Shown in pieces: positions 43,971 to 53,307 of a stretch of DNA of 64,000 bases (position 1 is its first letter; each line of letters begins with the position of its first letter). A program made the translations under genes and the position numbers. Where the stretch lies: assembly GCA_963934855.1 (NCBI GenBank), contig CAWWAC010000006.1, forward strand, positions 1 through 64,000. Direction: 5' to 3'. A model generated the notes under the pieces. That model was given only the letters and a program-made list of their open reading frames with translations, was not told where the DNA came from and made no database searches. This stretch comes from MAG-120531 sp963934855. GTDB taxonomy: Bacteria > Bacteroidota > Bacteroidia > Flavobacteriales > Flavobacteriaceae.

Positions 43971-44840
43971 ATGGAGACCAAAGACTTATTAAAAAAAGTT
44001 CGTAAAATAGAAATCAAAACTAGGAAGCTATCTGACCACATTTTTGGTGGAGAGTATCATTCTACCTTTAAAGGAAAGGGAATGACTTTCTCAGAAGTTA
44101 GGCAGTACCAGTTTGGAGATGACGTAAGGGCCATTGACTGGAATGTGACCGCTAGACAAAATGAGCCATATATAAAAGTCTTTGAGGAAGAGCGAGAGCT
44201 CACCATGATGATGGTAGTAGATGTGAGTGGTTCTGGACTTTTTGGAACAGTTTCACAGTTTAAAAAAGATTTAATTACAGAAATAACCGCCACCCTTGCT
44301 TTCTCTGCTATACAAAATAATGACAAAGTAGGACTCCTCTTATTTTCAGACCAAATAGAATTATTTATACCTCCTAAAAAAGGGAAAAGTCACGTCCTAA
44401 GAATTATTAGAGATCTCATAGAGTTTGCTCCTAAAAGCCAAAAAACAGACCTTTCATTTGCACTAAAATATTTAGGAAATGTGCTCAAGAAAAAAGCCAT
44501 CGTATTTGTGCTTTCAGATTTTATTTCTGAAGACTATATGCAAAGCCTAAGAATAGTAGGGAAAAAACATGACCTTACTGGAATTAGGGTATTTGACCCT
44601 AAAGAAGCGGCTATTCCGAATATTGGTTTGGTCTCTATGCTAGACTCAGAAACAGGCATAATAAAAACAGTAGCTACCCAATCTAAGCGGGTGAGAAGTG
44701 AGTATGAGGCCTACCAAAGAGAGAGGCAAGAGTATTTTTCTGAGAGTTTTAAAAAATCTGGCTGTGGGAGCATTCAATGCAGAGTAGATGAGAGTTATGT
44801 AAAAAAATTGTTAGGATATTTTAAACAAAGAGGAAGGTGA
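43971..44840 (+). CDS. DUF58 domain-containing protein
   Basis: A 289-residue soluble protein with the DUF58 core GDDVRAIDWNVTARQNEPYI and a vWA-like fold after it (MVVDVSGSGLFG). DUF58 genes directly follow moxR in many genomes. The fold suggests a metal-dependent adhesion-type interaction with MoxR partners; no catalysis is known. It lies 53 bases after moxR, and its stop is 2 bases before the next gene's ATG. Confidence 0.92.
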   Translation: METKDLLKKVRKIEIKTRKLSDHIFGGEYHSTFKGKGMTFSEVRQYQFGDDVRAIDWNVTARQNEPYIKVFEEERELTMMMVVDVSGSGLFGTVSQFKKDLITEITATLAFSAIQNNDKVGLLLFSDQIELFIPPKKGKSHVLRIIRDLIEFAPKSQKTDLSFALKYLGNVLKKKAIVFVLSDFISEDYMQSLRIVGKKHDLTGIRVFDPKEAAIPNIGLVSMLDSETGIIKTVATQSKRVRSEYEAYQRERQEYFSESFKKSGCGSIQCRVDESYVKKLLGYFKQRGR

Positions 44841-44842
44841 AA

Positions 44843-46558
44843 ATGTCTAGAAATCCATTGTATTTAAAAATCACAAAAATACGCACTGCTACAAAGCTTT
44901 GGTATTGTTTGTTTATCTATGCCTTGTGCGCACTACTCCCCCTACAGGCACAGCAAACAGGCAAAACACAGCAAAAAACCAAGAACAAACAAGAAGCAGC
45001 TGCCTACACACCAACTGCCGTTATAGACACTACAAGCATAGCCATTGGCCAACAAATAGAACTCCTAATATCTGTATCTATTAATCCTACAGACTTGGTT
45101 AATTTTCCTGAAGATCCTATGGGTTTTTTACCCCTAGAATTGGTTAGAAGTTCATCTATTGACTCTCTTGAATATGAAGGGAAATTAAGGCTTATTAAAA
45201 AATATGCACTCACTCAGTTTGACTCTGGTACCTATATTATTCCAAAACAAAAAGTACTGGTCAATAATCAATTGTTCTTTACAGGCATAAACCAACTAAG
45301 AGTGACAGATGTAGCGGTAGATACTTTGGTTCAAAATCTATACGACATAAAACCCCTTACAGAAGTAGAGAAAATTACCACCTATGAGTGGTTGTGGCAA
45401 CTCTTGTTTGCGCTTCTTGGCTTAGCTGCCTTAGTCTTTGCCTATCTAAGAATGAAACACAAACGTAAATTAGCAGCCCAAAATCTAGTACTCCCAGCGT
45501 ATGACAGGGCATTATTAGCCTTAGACAACTTAGAAAAATCTAAATACCTCCTAAAGGAAGAATACAAAGAATACTACAGTGAACTTACGGGAATTGTAAG
45601 AAATTTTTTAGAAGAAGAAGTTCATATTGCTGCGCTTGAAAGCACCACAGATCAGCTCATTGAAAAATTAGAATTACTCACTCATGCAGGTGCACTTACT
45701 CTAGACCCTGCTACAATTGCTCAGTTTAAAAAGATTTTACAAACTGCAGATCTTGTAAAATTTGCTAAATCCACTCCAGAGATTGCAGTAGCAGAACAGG
45801 ATAGAAGCCAGCTTAAACAAATTGTTGTGAAAACAAAACAAGCCATTGCACCTCCATCGGAAGCAGAAATAGCAGCAGCAGCTGCTAGTGAAGCAGCTCA
45901 AAAAGCAAGAGAACTAAATAGGTCTAGGAAGAGAAAACTAGTGGTTGGAGGCTTGGTGATTTCCGGAATTATACTGGGAGCTCTTGGATATTATGGCCCC
46001 GAAAACGTATGGGACACAGCCCTGAGAAACCCAAATAAAATACTGCTTGAAAAAGATTGGATAACAAGTGAATACGGAGTGCCTGCAGTGACCATTGAGA
46101 CACCGGAAGTACTAGTTAGAGACCTCACTACCCCCCTTAAAGAAGGGGTGCTTTCCCTTCAAAAATTTAGTTATACACACCCAAAAGGAGTGCTGTTTAT
46201 TCACTTAGAAACAAAAAGATTTGCAGCAGAAGAAGATCCAGATTTTAATGCCCTTACAGAAATAGGCTTAAAAGAGTTAGAGTCTATTGGTGCTAAAAAT
46301 ATTATTACCAAGCAAGAAAATTTTGAAGCTCAAGAGGGAATAAAAGGAATGAAAACATTTGGTACTGCAGACTTTAAAGTTGGCAATCAAAGTAGCATGA
46401 CTAAAGAAGATTATATATTACTTTATTTTGGAGGAAAAGGCTATGTGCAATCTGTCAGTATGAGGTGGATAGATGGAGACCCATACGCGGCAGAAATATC
46501 TGAAAAAATTATGCGCAGTATTGCCTTTGAAAAAATAACAGAAAACAAGAAACCCTAA
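44843..46558 (+). CDS. Multi-domain membrane protein of the Bat operon
   Basis: A 571-residue protein that I cannot fully identify. It has a signal or N-terminal hydrophobic segment (about 19-36), a beta-rich extracytoplasmic domain (50-175), a membrane segment (184-203) and a cytoplasmic helical domain (210-300) similar in pattern to DUF4381 (YKEYYSELTGIVRNFLEEEV). After an Ala-rich linker (335-360) come a second membrane segment (365-384) and an extra mixed alpha/beta domain (385-571). The place between DUF58 and batA is usual for the DUF4381-like protein of Bat operons. I chose the ATG at 44843 over a GTG at 44837. Confidence 0.8.
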   Translation: MSRNPLYLKITKIRTATKLWYCLFIYALCALLPLQAQQTGKTQQKTKNKQEAAAYTPTAVIDTTSIAIGQQIELLISVSINPTDLVNFPEDPMGFLPLELVRSSSIDSLEYEGKLRLIKKYALTQFDSGTYIIPKQKVLVNNQLFFTGINQLRVTDVAVDTLVQNLYDIKPLTEVEKITTYEWLWQLLFALLGLAALVFAYLRMKHKRKLAAQNLVLPAYDRALLALDNLEKSKYLLKEEYKEYYSELTGIVRNFLEEEVHIAALESTTDQLIEKLELLTHAGALTLDPATIAQFKKILQTADLVKFAKSTPEIAVAEQDRSQLKQIVVKTKQAIAPPSEAEIAAAAASEAAQKARELNRSRKRKLVVGGLVISGIILGALGYYGPENVWDTALRNPNKILLEKDWITSEYGVPAVTIETPEVLVRDLTTPLKEGVLSLQKFSYTHPKGVLFIHLETKRFAAEEDPDFNALTEIGLKELESIGAKNIITKQENFEAQEGIKGMKTFGTADFKVGNQSSMTKEDYILLYFGGKGYVQSVSMRWIDGDPYAAEISEKIMRSIAFEKITENKKP

Positions 46559-46561
46559 CTA

Positions 46562-47557
46562 ATGGAATTGAATACAGACTTTGCAAACCCAGAATTTCTA
46601 TGGCTCTTATGTGTATTGCCACTGCTGATGGTTTGGTATGTCTTAAAAAATAAAAAAGGAAACATCGCTTTAAAAATGCCTAGTACAAAAGGTTTTGGAG
46701 AGAGCTATTTTTCTAAAGCAAAACACTTATTGTTTGTTCTTAGATTGACAGCTATTAGTGCCCTAATTATAGGTTTGGCAAGGCCTCAAAATACTTCAGA
46801 AACCACTAAGACAGAAACAACAAAAGGGATAGACATTGTGATGGCCATAGATGTATCTTCCAGCATGCTGGCCAAAGATTTAAGCCCCAACAGGCTGGTT
46901 GCTTTAAAAAAAGTAGCTGCGGCCTTTATAAATGGCAGACCCAATGATAGAATAGGTTTGGTAGTCTATGCAGGAGAGAGTTATACCAAAACCCCCATTA
47001 CCTCAGACAAACGACTAGTGCTAGAAGCTTTAAAAGAAATTAAATATGGAGAGCTCAATGACGGAACTGCCATAGGTATGGGCTTGGCTACCGCCGTAAA
47101 CAGATTAAAAGACAGTGAAGCGCTTAGTAAGGTAATTATTTTACTCACAGATGGGGTAAATAACGCAGGCTTCATAGAGCCAGCTACTGCAGCTGAATTG
47201 GCTGTAGAATACCAAATTAAAACCTATACTATAGGCCTTGGAACCAATGGAAATGCACTATCTCCAATTGCCTATAATCCAGATGGAAGTTTTAGATATG
47301 GAATGGCAGAGGTTCAAATAGATGAAAAATTACTAGAAAAAGTAGCTGGTGTTACAGGAGGTAAATATTTTAGAGCCACAAATAATAAAAAATTAGAACA
47401 AATCTATGAAGAAATTAACAGCCTTGAAAAAACAGAGGTAGAGACTTTTAAGTTCTATGCATATGAAGAGAAATTTAGACCTTGGGCCATTGCAGCTCTC
47501 ATATTATTTATAGCAGAGTGGGTTCTTAAAAATACCCTATTTAAAAGTTTTATTTAG
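46562..47557 (+). CDS. batA: von Willebrand factor A protein BatA
   Basis: A 331-residue inner-membrane protein with two N-terminal membrane segments, a cytoplasm-facing or periplasmic vWA domain and a C-terminal hydrophobic anchor. The MIDAS motif is AIDVSSSMLAKD, and LLTDGVNNAG gives the later Asp. The vWA domain probably binds metal and mediates Bat complex assembly, by family knowledge from Bacteroides and Leptospira. It is 3 bases after the preceding gene and 11 bases before batB. Confidence 0.93.
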   Translation: MELNTDFANPEFLWLLCVLPLLMVWYVLKNKKGNIALKMPSTKGFGESYFSKAKHLLFVLRLTAISALIIGLARPQNTSETTKTETTKGIDIVMAIDVSSSMLAKDLSPNRLVALKKVAAAFINGRPNDRIGLVVYAGESYTKTPITSDKRLVLEALKEIKYGELNDGTAIGMGLATAVNRLKDSEALSKVIILLTDGVNNAGFIEPATAAELAVEYQIKTYTIGLGTNGNALSPIAYNPDGSFRYGMAEVQIDEKLLEKVAGVTGGKYFRATNNKKLEQIYEEINSLEKTEVETFKFYAYEEKFRPWAIAALILFIAEWVLKNTLFKSFI

Positions 47558-47568
47558 CATAAAATCAG

Positions 47569-48624
47569 ATGATTCAGTTAGATCAGAAAATATATTTGTA
47601 CGCTTTCATTCTCCTACCGCTTATGGTTATGGGTTACTTTATGCTACAGCTTTGGAAGAAAAAAGCCCAAAAAAACTTTTCGGATCCAATACTTCTTAAA
47701 AAATTAGCGCCAAAAAAATCAAAATTTAAAAACACTTTTAAACTCATTTTACAATTACTAGGGGTTGCGTGTATTATTGTTGCACTTATAAATCCAAAGG
47801 CTGGTACCAAGTTAGAAACAGTGAAAAGAGAAGGTGTAGACATTGTTTTTGCGGTAGACGTTTCCAAAAGTATGCTGGCAGAAGATATTGCGCCAAACAG
47901 AATGGAGAAAGCCAAAAGATTGGTTTCGGAAATCATTAATGAGCTAGCCAGTGACAGAATTGGAATTATTGCATACGCGGCACAAGCCTACCCACAATTA
48001 GCAATTACAACAGATTACGGCGCAGCTAAAATGTTTTTACAAAGCATGAATACAGACATGCTTTCCTCTCAGGGAACAGCCATTTCAGACGCCATAGATT
48101 TAGCCACTACTTATTACAATGACGCTGCACAAACCAATAGGGTGCTTTTTATTGTTTCTGACGGAGAAGACCATTCAGACGGTGCCGCTACCGCAGCTGT
48201 TTCAGACGCAGTAGCGGCTGGAATTAGAATATTCACTATTGGCGTAGGTACGGAAAAAGGAGCCCCTATTCCCATTAAGAAAAAAGGGGTGATAGAAAGC
48301 CTAAAAAGAGACTCTGAAGGAGAAGTAGTCATTACTGCGCTCCAGCCGCAAACCCTCAAAGACATTGCACAAGAAGGGAATGGAATTTATATAGACGGAG
48401 AAAATACCGCAGCAGCAGTAGAGGCTATAAAAGAACAGTTAAACCAAATGGATAAAATGACTTTTGAGGCCAAACAATTTTCAGACTATAAAGACCAATT
48501 TCAATGGTTTTTAGGGATGGGGCTTTTATTATTGCTTATAGACTTTTTTGTGCTAGAAGGCAAAACAGCATGGATTTCAAGACTTAACCTATTTAATGAA
48601 AAAGAAGATGAAAAAGATATGTAG
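47569..48624 (+). CDS. batB: von Willebrand factor A protein BatB
   Basis: A 351-residue partner of BatA, with two N-terminal membrane segments, a vWA domain (MIDAS AVDVSKSMLAED; later VSDGEDHSDG) and a C-terminal membrane segment (FLGMGLLLLLIDFFVL). BatA and BatB share the same order of parts, consistent with an old duplication. Its 3' end overlaps the start of batC. Confidence 0.93.
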   Translation: MIQLDQKIYLYAFILLPLMVMGYFMLQLWKKKAQKNFSDPILLKKLAPKKSKFKNTFKLILQLLGVACIIVALINPKAGTKLETVKREGVDIVFAVDVSKSMLAEDIAPNRMEKAKRLVSEIINELASDRIGIIAYAAQAYPQLAITTDYGAAKMFLQSMNTDMLSSQGTAISDAIDLATTYYNDAAQTNRVLFIVSDGEDHSDGAATAAVSDAVAAGIRIFTIGVGTEKGAPIPIKKKGVIESLKRDSEGEVVITALQPQTLKDIAQEGNGIYIDGENTAAAVEAIKEQLNQMDKMTFEAKQFSDYKDQFQWFLGMGLLLLLIDFFVLEGKTAWISRLNLFNEKEDEKDM

Positions 48625-49513
48625 TTTATTAGCCATTACTGTGCTACTAATCTCTAGTATGCCTATAAAAGGACAAGGGGTAGTTTCTAAAGAAATAGAG
48701 GCTGGAACAGATTTAAAAGTTAATGCTAAAAAAATTATTACTGCTCAAAACCTCACCTATCAGGGAAACCAATCTATTTCAAAAGACAATTTTGTAGAGG
48801 CAGAAAGCGCCTATAGAAAAGCCATAGGCACAAATCCAGCAGACGCTACCCCTGCCTTTAATCTAGGAAGTTCTTTTTACAATAACCAATCTTATAAAGA
48901 GGCTTTAAGCCCCTTAAAAAAAGCAGCTTCTGTAGCTAAAACACAGGAAGAAAAACACGCTGTATTTCACAATATAGGGAATGTCTTTATGAAAAATAAA
49001 GAGTACGAAAAAGCAGTAGCCGCATATAAAGAAGCCTTGAGAAATAATCCTATAGACAACCAAACTAGGTACAACCTGGCCATAGCAAAAGAAATGCTTA
49101 AAAAAGATCAGCAGGATAAAGATAAAGACAAAGAAAAGCAGGAGAAGAAAGAGCCTGAGGACTCTAAGGATCAGGAAAAAAAAGACAATAAAGACAAAGA
49201 GGGGGATCAGAAAAAAGACAAAGAGGGAGATCCAGATAAGGGTGATGGAGATCAGAAAGACAAGGATGGTGAGCCTAAAGACCCCTCTGAAAAAGAAGAA
49301 CAGAAAAAAGGTGAGGGAGATCAAAAAAAAGAGACGCCTCAAAAGCCAAAGGAAGACCTTTCGCAAGCTCCTCCAGAAAGAAAAAGCCAACTATCCCCCC
49401 AACAGGTAGAGAACCTTTTAGAAGCCATGCAAAATGCAGAAAAAAAGTCACAAGAAAAATTAGAAGCTAAAAAAGTAAAGGGAGTTCCTGTAAAAACTAA
49501 AAAAGATTGGTAA
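48596..49513 (+). CDS. batC: Tetratricopeptide protein BatC with a charged low-complexity tail
   Basis: A 305-residue exported protein (signal around residues 5-28). It has TPR units at about 65-155 (AESAYRKAIGTNPADATPAF and AVAAYKEALRNNPIDNQTRY), then a Lys/Asp/Glu/Gln-rich linker (169-255), and a C-terminal motif with QQVENLLEAMQNAEKKSQEK. A second ATG at 48608 would make it four residues shorter. It overlaps both the end of batB and the start of batD by one or more bases, as in a tightly coupled operon. Confidence 0.9.
   Translation: MKKKMKKICSLLAITVLLISSMPIKGQGVVSKEIEAGTDLKVNAKKIITAQNLTYQGNQSISKDNFVEAESAYRKAIGTNPADATPAFNLGSSFYNNQSYKEALSPLKKAASVAKTQEEKHAVFHNIGNVFMKNKEYEKAVAAYKEALRNNPIDNQTRYNLAIAKEMLKKDQQDKDKDKEKQEKKEPEDSKDQEKKDNKDKEGDQKKDKEGDPDKGDGDQKDKDGEPKDPSEKEEQKKGEGDQKKETPQKPKEDLSQAPPERKSQLSPQQVENLLEAMQNAEKKSQEKLEAKKVKGVPVKTKKDW
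49100..49360 (+). repeat. Low-complexity charged region inside batC
   Basis: About 87 residues made almost only of Lys, Asp, Glu, Gln, Gly and Pro, with near-repeats such as KDKEGD. The DNA is rich in short A/G runs (purine-rich on the coding strand), which makes it prone to slippage. It also explains the long open frame on the opposite strand here. Confidence 0.8.
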
Positions 49514-51315
49514 TGTCCTTAATTACAAAATCATATATGAGTCTTTTTATTGCCCTAGCTAGTGTATGGGCCTTAAGAGGCTATACTCCTGTACAAGAGG
49601 CTGTCAGTTTTAAAATGATCCTCAGTAAAAGTGCCATGGGTATTAATGAGAGAATTAGGGTAGACTTTGTAATGAACAAAGATGGAGATAACTTCAATCC
49701 TCCCTCCTTTCAGGGATTTAGAGTGGTGATGGGCCCCTCGCAAGCCACTAGCTTTTCTTGGGTTAATGGTGTGAAAAGTTTTTCTAAAACTTTTTCATAC
49801 ACCATTGCGCCTCTAGAAAAAGGTGCCTTTACAATTGGTCAAGCTACTATTGATATTGACGGAAACTCCTACAAAACAATTCCAGAAAAAGTGACCGTTA
49901 CTGACGCTGTTAAAAAGCCAAGTGAAGACATGACTGCAGAAGATGTGGCCAACGAAAGCCTCCACTTAGTAGCTGAAGTTTCCAATCAAAATCCGTATTT
50001 AAATGAAATGGTTACGGTGGTCTACAAACTATATGTAGGTCCAGACATTAGCGTCACCAACTTTAGAGCCCTTGACAATCCTACTTACAACAATTTCTGG
50101 AACCAAGACATTGCGGTAACAAAGTACACCTTTGAATCTGGTTCATATGAAGGAATAGCCTCTCAGTACGTGGTTTTAAAAAGAGTGGTGTTATACCCTC
50201 AAAAATCTGGTGAACTCTCTATAGAGCCTCTTGTTTTAGATGTAACTGCAGAAGTCCCCACTAACAGAAGAGATTTTTTTGGTGGCAGGCTTTTTGCACA
50301 AACCAATAAAACAGTCACAGCAGGTAAGAGAACTATACAGGTAAAAGCCTTGCCAGAGTCTGGAAAACCTGAGTCTTTTTCAGGAGCAGTAGGTTCCTTT
50401 GACCTCTTTGTGACAAGTTCAAAAGATATCTTAAACGCCAATGAGTCTTTACAAGCTATAGTAACAGTAAAAGGGAGTGGGAACTTAAAGCTCTTTACAC
50501 TCCCTGAACTTAAATTACCTGCTGCCTTAGAAGTGTATGATCCAGAATTTAATGAAGCGGTTACTACCAATCAGTCTGGGATGAAAGGGAAAATCAGTAA
50601 CAACTATACTATTATACCTGCTTTTAAAGGAAAATATCCCATACCAGAAATAAGTTTCAGCTATTTTGATCCAAACTTAGAAAAATACATCAGCCTACAA
50701 TCTGAACCCATCATTATTAATGTTATTGAGGGGCCTTTACAAACAAACGAAAAGGCAAAAGAAGAAAATTCAGAAAAAGCCTCTGTAAACAAACAAGCTT
50801 TAACTGTTTCACAGCAGGCGTTTGGATTTATAAAAACAAATACCTCTCTAGTTAAAAAAACTCAAAAACCCTTTTTTAGTAGCTTGCTTTTCTATGTACT
50901 CTGGCTACTACCCTTGCTGCTTATTCCCTTAGTGGTGTTTCTGATTAAAAAACAAAGAGAAAAACAAGGAGACTTAGTAGGTTTGTTAAGTAAAAGAGCT
51001 CAAAGATTGGCTGCAAAATTCTTGTCAGAAGCCAAACAGGCAAGAGGGAATAAAGAAGATTTTTATGTGGCTCTAGAAAAGGGTCTCCAATTGTACCTGA
51101 AAGGAAAGTTGCAAATTGAAACGGCAGATTTTAACAAAGAAAATATTACCCTAGTGTTTGAGGCTAGGAAGGTTAAACAGGATAGCATTCAGTCATTTAT
51201 ATTGTTATTAGAACACTGTGAGGCAGCCAGATACAGTCCCTTTACAGCTGTAGAAATAACTGCAGACTATCAAGAGGCCATAAAAACTATTAGTGAATTA
51301 GACAGCCAATTATAA
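49513..51315 (+). CDS. batD: BatD protein (oxygen tolerance family)
   Basis: A 600-residue exported protein of the BatD family. After an N-terminal signal come tandem beta-sandwich domains (about 25-430) containing SFSWVNGVKSFSKTFSYTIA and SGMKGKISNNYTIIPAFKGK, then a single membrane segment (about 455-476) and a cytoplasmic helical tail. It starts at the ATG that overlaps the batC stop (TAATG). A TTG at 49507 would add two residues. It is expected to hold the Bat complex in the periplasm, by family knowledge. Confidence 0.92.
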   Translation: MSLITKSYMSLFIALASVWALRGYTPVQEAVSFKMILSKSAMGINERIRVDFVMNKDGDNFNPPSFQGFRVVMGPSQATSFSWVNGVKSFSKTFSYTIAPLEKGAFTIGQATIDIDGNSYKTIPEKVTVTDAVKKPSEDMTAEDVANESLHLVAEVSNQNPYLNEMVTVVYKLYVGPDISVTNFRALDNPTYNNFWNQDIAVTKYTFESGSYEGIASQYVVLKRVVLYPQKSGELSIEPLVLDVTAEVPTNRRDFFGGRLFAQTNKTVTAGKRTIQVKALPESGKPESFSGAVGSFDLFVTSSKDILNANESLQAIVTVKGSGNLKLFTLPELKLPAALEVYDPEFNEAVTTNQSGMKGKISNNYTIIPAFKGKYPIPEISFSYFDPNLEKYISLQSEPIIINVIEGPLQTNEKAKEENSEKASVNKQALTVSQQAFGFIKTNTSLVKKTQKPFFSSLLFYVLWLLPLLLIPLVVFLIKKQREKQGDLVGLLSKRAQRLAAKFLSEAKQARGNKEDFYVALEKGLQLYLKGKLQIETADFNKENITLVFEARKVKQDSIQSFILLLEHCEAARYSPFTAVEITADYQEAIKTISELDSQL

Positions 51316-51318
51316 GTC

Positions 51319-52098
51319 ATGAAAAAGTATATGAAAATATTTTTATTGTTATGGTGCTTGGGAGCAAGTCTTTCTCTAATTGCGGCATCACAAACAGAAG
51401 ATGAAATCTCTTTTTTTAATGCAGCCACCAAGGCCTACAATGAGGCAAATTATAAATTGGCCATAGATTATTACGAGAAAATTTTAGAAGACGGCTACCA
51501 CAGTGCATCCCTTTACTACAATATGGGGAATGCTTATTACAAGCAAAATAAGATTGGTCAAAGCATTTATTATTTTGAAAAAGCCTTGCTGCTTGAACCC
51601 ACAGATACAGAGGTGCTTAAAAACTTAGGATTTGCACAAAAAATGACCATAGACGCTATCCCTACTAAAGAAGAAAACGGACTAGGAAGAACCTATGAAC
51701 AATTTATTTCTCAATACAGCCTCCACTTTTGGAGCCTACTAGCTATTGGTACTATGATGCTAGGTGTTTTCTCATATCTTTTTTATTATGTAGCCAGAGA
51801 TCCCAAGCAAAAAAGAGTGGGGTTTTCTCTTTCCTTGTTATTATTAATATTTTCAGTGCTAAGCTATACCAATGGGTTCTTTTTAGAAGCGTCTCACAGT
51901 GAAGATAATCCAGCCATTATTTTTGAAACGGCCAAGGTACTTTCAGAGCCAAATAATTTAGGTATTCAAGTCTTTGAACTTCATGAAGGCACTAAAGTAC
52001 AAGTACTAGAATCATTTGAAAGCTGGAAGAAAGTTCAAATTTCAGAAGGTCAGAAAGGTTGGCTCAAGGAAAAGCAACTTAAATTATTAAAAGACTAA
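51319..52098 (+). CDS. batE: BatE protein, TPR and SH3-like domains
   Basis: A 259-residue membrane protein that ends the Bat operon. It has a signal peptide, TPR repeats (about 28-105, ATKAYNEANYKLAIDYYEKI, MGNAYYKQNKIGQSIYYFEK), two membrane segments (about 135-160, 165-185) and a C-terminal bacterial SH3-like domain (about 200-255, with VQVLESFESWKKVQIS and GQKGWLKEKQL). It is 3 bases after batD. No terminator is obvious in the 54 bases before the next gene. Confidence 0.9.
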   Translation: MKKYMKIFLLLWCLGASLSLIAASQTEDEISFFNAATKAYNEANYKLAIDYYEKILEDGYHSASLYYNMGNAYYKQNKIGQSIYYFEKALLLEPTDTEVLKNLGFAQKMTIDAIPTKEENGLGRTYEQFISQYSLHFWSLLAIGTMMLGVFSYLFYYVARDPKQKRVGFSLSLLLLIFSVLSYTNGFFLEASHSEDNPAIIFETAKVLSEPNNLGIQVFELHEGTKVQVLESFESWKKVQISEGQKGWLKEKQLKLLKD

Positions 52099-52152
52099 AA
52101 AAGGATTTAAATATTTTATGGCAATCATATTAACATTTTATGCATCTTTGTA

Positions 52153-52470
52153 ATGTTGCTTTATTCAAAAAACATACGGGCTTTTATTTCAGGAATTTTA
52201 TTCCTCTGGACTCTTTTTGCCATTCTCCCAAGCATCGTTATTTATTCCTCAAATAATATTGAAAAACATTTTTCTAATGGAAATCTAGAGGGAGAACCTC
52301 ACCAAGAAGAAGAAAAACAAGAATTTAAAAAAGAGTGTTTTTCTTCTCATTTAAATAGAGAATTTAAAATATTATCAAACACTAATAACAACAAAATTAT
52401 CTTTAATATCCTAGATTTTTATAACTCTCCTACCCATGACATTGTGGTGCCTCCGCCTAAGAAATGTTAA
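52153..52470 (+). CDS. Small membrane-anchored protein of unknown function
   Basis: A 105-residue protein with one N-terminal membrane segment (about 9-32), an acidic/basic hydrophilic middle (EGEPHQEEEKQEFKKECFSS) and a short tail ending VPPPKKC. I do not recognise it. It starts 54 bases after batE and lies 139 bases upstream of the carbonic anhydrase gene, all on the + strand, so it may belong to the carbonic anhydrase-SulP unit. The function is unknown; composition and coding pattern look genuine. Confidence 0.6.
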   Translation: MLLYSKNIRAFISGILFLWTLFAILPSIVIYSSNNIEKHFSNGNLEGEPHQEEEKQEFKKECFSSHLNREFKILSNTNNNKIIFNILDFYNSPTHDIVVPPPKKC

Positions 52471-52609
52471 ATCTATTTTAATTAAAACAACTTGCTTTTC
52501 AAAATATAAAAAGTGGTGCACCTATTTAAATGTGTCAATTTTTTTATGTCATTACAATGAAATTGAAAATAAAAGTGTTAAGTAATCATCACGAATCTTA
52601 ATAAAAAAC

Positions 52610-53236
52610 ATGGATTTAAACAAAGTATTTGAAAATAATGAAGCGTGGGTAAAAGAGAAGCTCTCCACTGATAAAAATTATTTTAAGGAATTAGGAAAAG
52701 GACAAAGTCCAGAATTATTATATATAGGGTGCTCAGATTCTCGCGTCACCACAGAAGGCCTAATGGGCTTAGCTCCCGGAGAGGTGTTTGTACACAGAAA
52801 TATTGCTAATATGGTCATTAGCATAGACCTGAATGTCATGTCTGTGGTAAATTATGCCGTAGATCATTTAAAAGTAAAACATATAGTAGTCTGTGGGCAT
52901 TATGCCTGCGGGGGGGTAAAAGCAGCTATGCAATCTGCAGATTTAGGCATTTTAAACCCTTGGCTTAGAAATATTAGGGATGTATACCGCATTCACAGAA
53001 AAGAGTTAGATAGCATAGTAGATGAAGAACTCAAATACGACCGCCTTGTTGAACTAAACGTTCAAGAACAGTGTATAAACCTTATAAAAACGGCAGCAAT
53101 TCAAAAAGCAGCAAGAAACAGGGGTCTAAAAGTACACGGCTGGGTTTTTGATATACATACTGGAAGGCTCATAGATCTAAAAATAGACTTTGAAGGTATT
53201 TTAACAAATATCATGGAAATCTACCACCTAGATTAA
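52610..53236 (+). CDS. Beta-class carbonic anhydrase
   Basis: A 208-residue zinc enzyme converting CO2 and water to bicarbonate. The zinc ligands are all visible: CSDSR (C41, with D43 and R45) and GHYACGG (H97, C100). The fold is complete and the length is typical. The next gene, 71 bases downstream on the same strand, encodes a SulP transporter, a pairing seen in other bacteria, where some SulP proteins (BicA) carry bicarbonate. This suggests bicarbonate supply to carboxylases. Confidence 0.95.
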   Translation: MDLNKVFENNEAWVKEKLSTDKNYFKELGKGQSPELLYIGCSDSRVTTEGLMGLAPGEVFVHRNIANMVISIDLNVMSVVNYAVDHLKVKHIVVCGHYACGGVKAAMQSADLGILNPWLRNIRDVYRIHRKELDSIVDEELKYDRLVELNVQEQCINLIKTAAIQKAARNRGLKVHGWVFDIHTGRLIDLKIDFEGILTNIMEIYHLD

Positions 53237-53307
53237 AGCTTTACCAAACTCCACTATAAACATCTAGTCACCTGCCAGAGGTAGCTGACTTTCTATTTCT
53301 ATAAAAA

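Noticed and set aside
48914..49390. Long hydrophobic open frame (158 codons) on the - strand
   Set aside because: It is the antisense of the Lys/Glu-rich part of batC; the purine-rich coding strand gives Phe/Leu-rich codons on the other strand. It has no own promoter or homology.
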